Below are positions 60,038 to 64,000 of a stretch of 64,000 nt of DNA, piece after piece (the first letter of the stretch is position 1; each line of letters opens with the position of its first letter). A model generated the notes under the pieces. The model did no database searches. It was not told the origin of the DNA and saw only the letters and a program-made list of their open reading frames with translations. Source of the DNA: Pseudomonadota bacterium (GTDB taxonomy: Bacteria; Pseudomonadota; Alphaproteobacteria; Rhizobiales; Rhizobiaceae); NCBI GenBank assembly GCA_023399465.1, contig JAEWPB010000058.1, positions 1-64,000 of the forward strand. The letters run 5' to 3'. The translations under genes were made by a program, and so were the position numbers.

Positions 60038-60062
60038 GTGGGCGGCCGGCCAGGCTGCCCAC
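60038..60062. terminator. convergent hairpin between the GNAT gene and fdsD
   Basis: GTGGGCGGCC pairs with GGCTGCCCAC (10 pairs including one G-U) around a 5-base loop. It lies between convergent stops and may serve both; no T run follows. Confidence 0.5.
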
Positions 60063-60102
60063 ACACCCTTCCGGCGGCAATTGCCCGTCTGGCTACCGGC
60101 GG

Positions 60103-60345
60103 TCAGACCGCTTCCGGCCGCTTGATCCTCTTCGCCGCCTCGAGGACGAGCGGGCTCAGGCCCGCGCCGCCGGCATCGATATGCTCGAACAACTGGCGGC
60201 GCATGCGCGGTTCCCAGAACTTGTTGATATGGGTCGCCACGCCCTGCGCCCGTTCCGCTTCCGGTTGGGAGGCGAAAAAGGTGGCGATCTGGTTTGCCAT
60301 GCGCAGCAGCTTTTCATGGGTTCCAAGGCGTGTGTCATGCGACAT
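60103..60345 (-). CDS. fdsD: formate dehydrogenase delta subunit
   Basis: An 80-residue small subunit of the NAD-dependent molybdenum formate dehydrogenase. MANQIATFFASQPEAERAQGVATHINKFWEPRMRRQLFEHI is the typical FdsD core. Its exact role is unsettled; it is thought to help assembly or stability of FdsABG. The ATG at 60345 (MSHDTRLGTH) overlaps the end of fdhD by 11 bases, so the two are translationally coupled at the end of the fds operon. Confidence 0.88.
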   Translation of the reverse strand: MSHDTRLGTHEKLLRMANQIATFFASQPEAERAQGVATHINKFWEPRMRRQLFEHIDAGGAGLSPLVLEAAKRIKRPEAV

Positions 60346-61171
60346 CGGCGACAACTCCGGTCTGAATGCGGTCCGCGTGGGTGAAAATCTCGAACTCCTC
60401 GCCGCGCACCAGGGCGATAAGGGTCATGCCGGCCTCTTCGGCAGTGCGGATGGCGAGCGCCGTCGGCGCCGATATTGCGATGATGACGGGACTGCCGATC
60501 ACCGCGGTCTTCTGCACCATCTCGACAGAGACGCGACTGGTGACGACGACCGTACCTTCCGGTCCGCGGGTCCCGGCCCGGGCAGCGGCGCCGACGAGCT
60601 TGTCGAGCGCATTGTGCCGGCCGACATCCTCGCGCACCGCGATCAGTCCTTTTCCCGGAACGTAGAAACCCGCGCCATGCACGGCGCGCGTCTCGATATG
60701 CAGCGGCTGGCGGCCATGCAGCAGGGCTACGGCCTCCACCACATCATGCTCCGACAATTTCAGCGGCGACGCCGAAACATCGGGCGTCACACGCACCGCC
60801 TGCTCGATCGATTCGATGCCGCAGAGCCCGCATCCGACAGGCCCTGCCATGTGGCGGCGGCGCGCCGTCAGGGCGTCGTCTTGCGCGTCGCTGAGGGCGA
60901 TCTGCAGATCGATGCCCTTGTCCTCGAGCACAACCTCAACGCCCTCGATCTGGTCGGGGCTGGTAATGATCCCTTCGGTCAGGCTGAAGCCGGCTGCGAA
61001 GTCCTCGAGATCGCCGGGCGTCGCCATCATCACCGCATGCGTGGATCCGCGATAGGTGAAGGCGACCGGCACTTCCTCCGGCACGATCCGCTCGGCCTCC
61101 AGCAACTGCCCGCCCCGGCGGGCGAGTTCGGGAACCCTCGCCACAAGGGCCGTGGTTCGGAACGCGCTCAT
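60335..61171 (-). CDS. fdhD: formate dehydrogenase accessory sulfurtransferase FdhD
   Basis: A 278-residue protein that passes sulfur from a cysteine desulfurase to the molybdenum cofactor of formate dehydrogenase. The persulfide-handling CxxC is in PVGCGLCGIESI (about residues 113-124). Further motifs are MMATPGDLEDFAAGFSLTEGII, AVHGAGFY, AVREDVGRHNALDKLVG and VTSRVSVEMVQK. The ATG at 61171 (MSAFRTTALVARVPE) is the family-like start; the longer frame runs back into fdsA. It sits between fdsA and fdsD, the usual rhizobial order. Confidence 0.92.
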   Translation of the reverse strand: MSAFRTTALVARVPELARRGGQLLEAERIVPEEVPVAFTYRGSTHAVMMATPGDLEDFAAGFSLTEGIITSPDQIEGVEVVLEDKGIDLQIALSDAQDDALTARRRHMAGPVGCGLCGIESIEQAVRVTPDVSASPLKLSEHDVVEAVALLHGRQPLHIETRAVHGAGFYVPGKGLIAVREDVGRHNALDKLVGAAARAGTRGPEGTVVVTSRVSVEMVQKTAVIGSPVIIAISAPTALAIRTAEEAGMTLIALVRGEEFEIFTHADRIQTGVVADVA

Positions 61172-61196
61172 GGCTGCCACTCGGTCAAGATCGCCC

Positions 61197-64000
61197 CTAC
61201 TCCGCCGCCTCGAGCTTGCCGCTGATGCGCCGAGACTTGCGCGCATGGTCGTCATAGTCGCGCTGCCAGCCGGACGGCCCGTTCGACGGCGCGACCTGCA
61301 CCGCCGTCACCTTGTATTCCGGGCAATTGGTCGCCCAGTCGGAGAAGTCGGTGGTGATGACGTTTGCCTGCGTCGTCGGATGATGGAAGGTGGTGTAGAC
61401 GACGCCCGGCGCCACGCGATCGGTGATCAGGGCACGAAGGGTCGTCTCGCCGGCGCGGCTCGCCAGCTTCACCCAGTCGCCGTCGCGGATGCCACGCTGC
61501 TCGGCATCGTGCGGATGGATTTCCAGACGGTCCTCCTCATGCCAGACGACGTTGTCGGTGCGCCGGGTCTGGGCGCCGACATTGTACTGGCTGAGGATGC
61601 GCCCGGTGGTCAGGAGCAGCGGGAACCGCGGCCCGGTGCGCTCGTCGGTCGCGACATATTCGGTGCGGATGAACTTGCCCCGGCCGCGTACGAAGCCGTC
61701 GGTGTGCATGATCGGCGAGCCGAGCGGATGCTTCTCGTTGCACGGCCACTGAACCGAGCCCATCTTCTCGAGATAGTCATAGGAGACCATGGCGAAGCTC
61801 GGCGTCGTCGCCGCGATCTCGTCCATGATTTCAGACGGATGCTTGTAGTTCCAGCCAAGCCCCATCGCCTGGGCGAGCTTCTGGGTGACTTCCCAGTCGG
61901 CATAACCGTTCAAAGGGGTCATGACCCGGCGAACGCGATTGATGCGGCGCTCGGCATTGGTGAAGGTGCCGTCCTTTTCGAGGAAGGTCGAGCCCGGCAG
62001 GAAGACGTGGGCGTAGTTGGCCGTCTCGTTGAGGAAGAGATCGTGGACGACGACGCATTCCATCGCCGCGAGGCCGGCCGCCACATGCCTGGTGTCCGGA
62101 TCGGACTGCAGGATGTCCTCGCCCTGGATGTAGATGCCCTTGAAGGTGCCTTCGACAGCGGCGTCGAGCATGTTCGGGATGCGCAGCCCTGGCTCGTTGT
62201 TGAGCGTCACGCCCCAGAGCTTCTCGAAGGTCTCGCGGGTGGCGTCATCGGAGATATGGCGGTAACCCGGCAGTTCGTGCGGGAAGGAGCCCATGTCGCA
62301 TGAGCCCTGCACGTTGTTCTGGCCGCGCAGCGGGTTCACCCCGACGCCCGGCCGGCCGATATTGCCGGTGACCATGGCAAGGTTGGCGATCGCCATGACC
62401 GTGGTCGATCCCTGGCTGTGCTCAGTAACGCCGAGGCCGTAATAGATCGCACCATTGCCGCCCGTCGCATAAAGACGCGCCGCACCGCGAACCAGTTCCG
62501 CCGGCACGCCGGTGTATTTCTCGACCGCTTCCGGGCTGTGCTCCGGTTCGGCGACGAAGGCGGCCCAATCCTCGAACTCCGACCAGTCGCAGCGCTCGCG
62601 GATGAATTTCTCGTTCGCCAGCCCCTCGGTGACGATCACATGGGCAAGCGCCGTCAGGATCGCGACGTTGGTGCCGGGCTTCAGCGGAAGATGGTACGAG
62701 GCTTCCACATGCGGCGTGCGCACCAGGTCGATGCGGCGCGGATCGATGACGATCAGCTTTGCACCCTGGCGTAGCCGCTTTTTCAGCCGCGAGGCGAAGA
62801 CCGGGTGGCCATCGGTCGGGTTGGCGCCGATGACCAGCACGACGTCGGAATGTTCGACGCTGTCGAAGTTCTGGGTTCCGGCGGAGGTGCCGAATGCCTG
62901 TCCGAGACCGTAGCCGGTCGGCGAATGGCAGACGCGGGCGCAGGTGTCGACGTTGTTGTTGCCGAAACCCGCACGCACCAGCTTCTGCACGAGATAGGTT
63001 TCCTCGTTGGTGCATCGCGACGAGGTGATGCCCCCGATCGAGTCACGGCCGTACTGGTACTGGATGCGGCGGAATTCCGATGCGACATGCGCATAGGCCT
63101 CTTCCCAGCTGACCTCGCGCCACGGATCGGAGATCTTTTCGCGGATCATCGGATTGAGGATGCGATCCTTGTGGGTCGAGTAGCCGTAAGCGAAGCGGCC
63201 CTTGACGCAGGAATGACCGCGGTTCGCCTGGCCGTCCTTCCACGGCACCATGCGCACCAGTTCCTCGCCGCGCATCTCCGCCTTGAACGAGCAGCCGACG
63301 CCGCAATAGGCGCAGGTGGTGACCACCGAGTGTTCCGGCTGGCCGATCTCGATCACCGATTTTTCCGTCAGCGTCGCCGTCGGGCAGGCCTGCACGCAGG
63401 CGCCGCAGGAAACGCATTCCGACGAGATGAAATCCTCATGCATGCCGGCGGACACGCGGCTGTCGAAACCTCGGCCCTCGATGGTCAGCGCAAAGGTGCC
63501 CTGCACTTCCTCGCAAGCGCGCACGCAGCGCGAACAGACGATGCATTTTGCCGGATCGAAGGTGAAATAGGGGTTCGATTCGTCCTTCGGCGCCCACTTG
63601 ATATTGAGCGCGCCGTCGTTGCGGGCCTTGACGTGGTTGGCGCCGTCATAGCCGTAGCGAACATCGCGCAGACCCACGGCACCGGCCATGTCCTGAAGCT
63701 CGCAATCGCCATTGGCAGCGCAGGTCAGACAGTCGAGCGGGTGGTCGGAAATATAGAGCTCCATCACCCCGCGGCGCACGTCCTTCAGCCGCGGCGTCTG
63801 GGTGGAGACGACGAGGCCCGGCGCCACAGGCGTGGTGCAGGAGGCCGGCATGCCGCCGCGGCCCTGGATTTCGACCAGACAGAGCCGGCAGGAGCCGAAG
63901 GCGTCGATCATGTCGGTGGCGCAGAGTTTCGGGATCTCGATCCCCGCCTCCATCGAGGCGCGCATGATCGAGGTGCCCTCGGGCACGGTGACCTCGCGAC
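61197..64000 (-). CDS. fdsA: NAD-dependent formate dehydrogenase alpha subunit FdsA (N-terminus outside window)
   Basis: About 934 residues are visible; the reading frame continues past the window end, and roughly the first 25-30 residues are missing (the visible part begins REVTVPEGTSIMRA). Domains in order: a [2Fe-2S] domain (FGSCRLCLVEIQ, CAANGDCELQ), two [4Fe-4S] clusters (CIVCSRCVRACEEV, CVSCGACVQACPT), another cluster at CAYCGVGCSFK, then the molybdopterin domain with the Mo-ligand Cys in ARVCHSPTGYGLGQAFG. A C-terminal dinucleotide-binding domain begins near FPLLLTTGRILSQYN. It oxidises formate to CO2. fdhD and fdsD follow. Confidence 0.93.
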   Translation of the reverse strand, partial: REVTVPEGTSIMRASMEAGIEIPKLCATDMIDAFGSCRLCLVEIQGRGGMPASCTTPVAPGLVVSTQTPRLKDVRRGVMELYISDHPLDCLTCAANGDCELQDMAGAVGLRDVRYGYDGANHVKARNDGALNIKWAPKDESNPYFTFDPAKCIVCSRCVRACEEVQGTFALTIEGRGFDSRVSAGMHEDFISSECVSCGACVQACPTATLTEKSVIEIGQPEHSVVTTCAYCGVGCSFKAEMRGEELVRMVPWKDGQANRGHSCVKGRFAYGYSTHKDRILNPMIREKISDPWREVSWEEAYAHVASEFRRIQYQYGRDSIGGITSSRCTNEETYLVQKLVRAGFGNNNVDTCARVCHSPTGYGLGQAFGTSAGTQNFDSVEHSDVVLVIGANPTDGHPVFASRLKKRLRQGAKLIVIDPRRIDLVRTPHVEASYHLPLKPGTNVAILTALAHVIVTEGLANEKFIRERCDWSEFEDWAAFVAEPEHSPEAVEKYTGVPAELVRGAARLYATGGNGAIYYGLGVTEHSQGSTTVMAIANLAMVTGNIGRPGVGVNPLRGQNNVQGSCDMGSFPHELPGYRHISDDATRETFEKLWGVTLNNEPGLRIPNMLDAAVEGTFKGIYIQGEDILQSDPDTRHVAAGLAAMECVVVHDLFLNETANYAHVFLPGSTFLEKDGTFTNAERRINRVRRVMTPLNGYADWEVTQKLAQAMGLGWNYKHPSEIMDEIAATTPSFAMVSYDYLEKMGSVQWPCNEKHPLGSPIMHTDGFVRGRGKFIRTEYVATDERTGPRFPLLLTTGRILSQYNVGAQTRRTDNVVWHEEDRLEIHPHDAEQRGIRDGDWVKLASRAGETTLRALITDRVAPGVVYTTFHHPTTQANVITTDFSDWATNCPEYKVTAVQVAPSNGPSGWQRDYDDHARKSRRISGKLEAAE

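Overview
The window is a 64 kb piece of a high-GC alphaproteobacterial chromosome, almost certainly from a member of the Rhizobiaceae (Sinorhizobium/Rhizobium/Agrobacterium/Shinella type). Evidence for this is the CpdR response regulator, the free-standing ftsEX pair, the aerobic CobS/CobT cobaltochelatase genes, a 404-residue ALAS-type HemA, the FdsA/FdhD/FdsD formate dehydrogenase set, and rhizobial neighbour pairs such as dxr-hemA and tamA-tamB. Coding density is high and most genes are housekeeping. I see no insertion sequence, prophage, CRISPR array, toxin-antitoxin pair or other obvious mobile cargo.

Layout. 0-6.9 kb: a truncated DUF4175 membrane protein, cpdR, hpt, a membrane-anchored unknown, ftsEX and a YdcF-type protein. 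6.9-16 kb: plsC, a ChaC-like cyclotransferase, a DUF2125 protein, hisC-tyrC, a methyltransferase, gloB with a cupin gene, two integral membrane proteins and a DUF3108 protein. 16-22.5 kb: rpmB, the queuosine-precursor transporter yhhQ behind a probable preQ1-type pseudoknot, a phytase-like exported protein, cobS-cobT, a J-domain protein and a BolA protein. 22.5-33.4 kb: aroK-aroB-corC, a small membrane protein, xerD, accA, a lipoprotein L,D-transpeptidase, tusA, a His-rich COG0523 GTPase, a D,D-carboxypeptidase and an M20 amidohydrolase. 33.6-41.9 kb: tRNA-Arg(CCU), then the propionate module (mcm, pccA, a small unknown, pccB, and the divergent ScfR-type regulator pccR). 42-49 kb: dxr and hemA (convergent), a three-gene molybdenum hydroxylase operon, and a glycine-zipper lipoprotein. 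49-56 kb: tamA and tamB. 56-58.7 kb: an Lrp-type regulator divergent from arginase and ornithine aminotransferase. 58.9-64 kb: an orphan cheW, a GNAT acetyltransferase with a leader ORF, and fdsA-fdhD-fdsD, with fdsA cut by the window end.

Connections. Propionyl-CoA is carboxylated by PccAB, and the product is fed to succinyl-CoA by the B12-dependent mutase. CobST elsewhere in the window inserts the cobalt of that cofactor, and succinyl-CoA is also a substrate of HemA. Arginase plus ornithine aminotransferase form an arginine-to-glutamate semialdehyde route under a local Lrp-type regulator. FtsEX and CpdR are cell-cycle functions, and each has a CtrA-type half-site upstream.

The most interesting signals are regulatory or structural rather than a new gene system: a three-part symmetric operator between the Lrp gene and arginase, the start-codon-occluding pseudoknot before yhhQ, TTTGCAAA repeats before pccB/pccR, a perfect FNR/FixK box before hemA, an exact 318-bp tandem repeat inside tamB, and a promoter/uORF/hairpin leader before the GNAT gene. 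I did not find a convincing previously undescribed multigene system.
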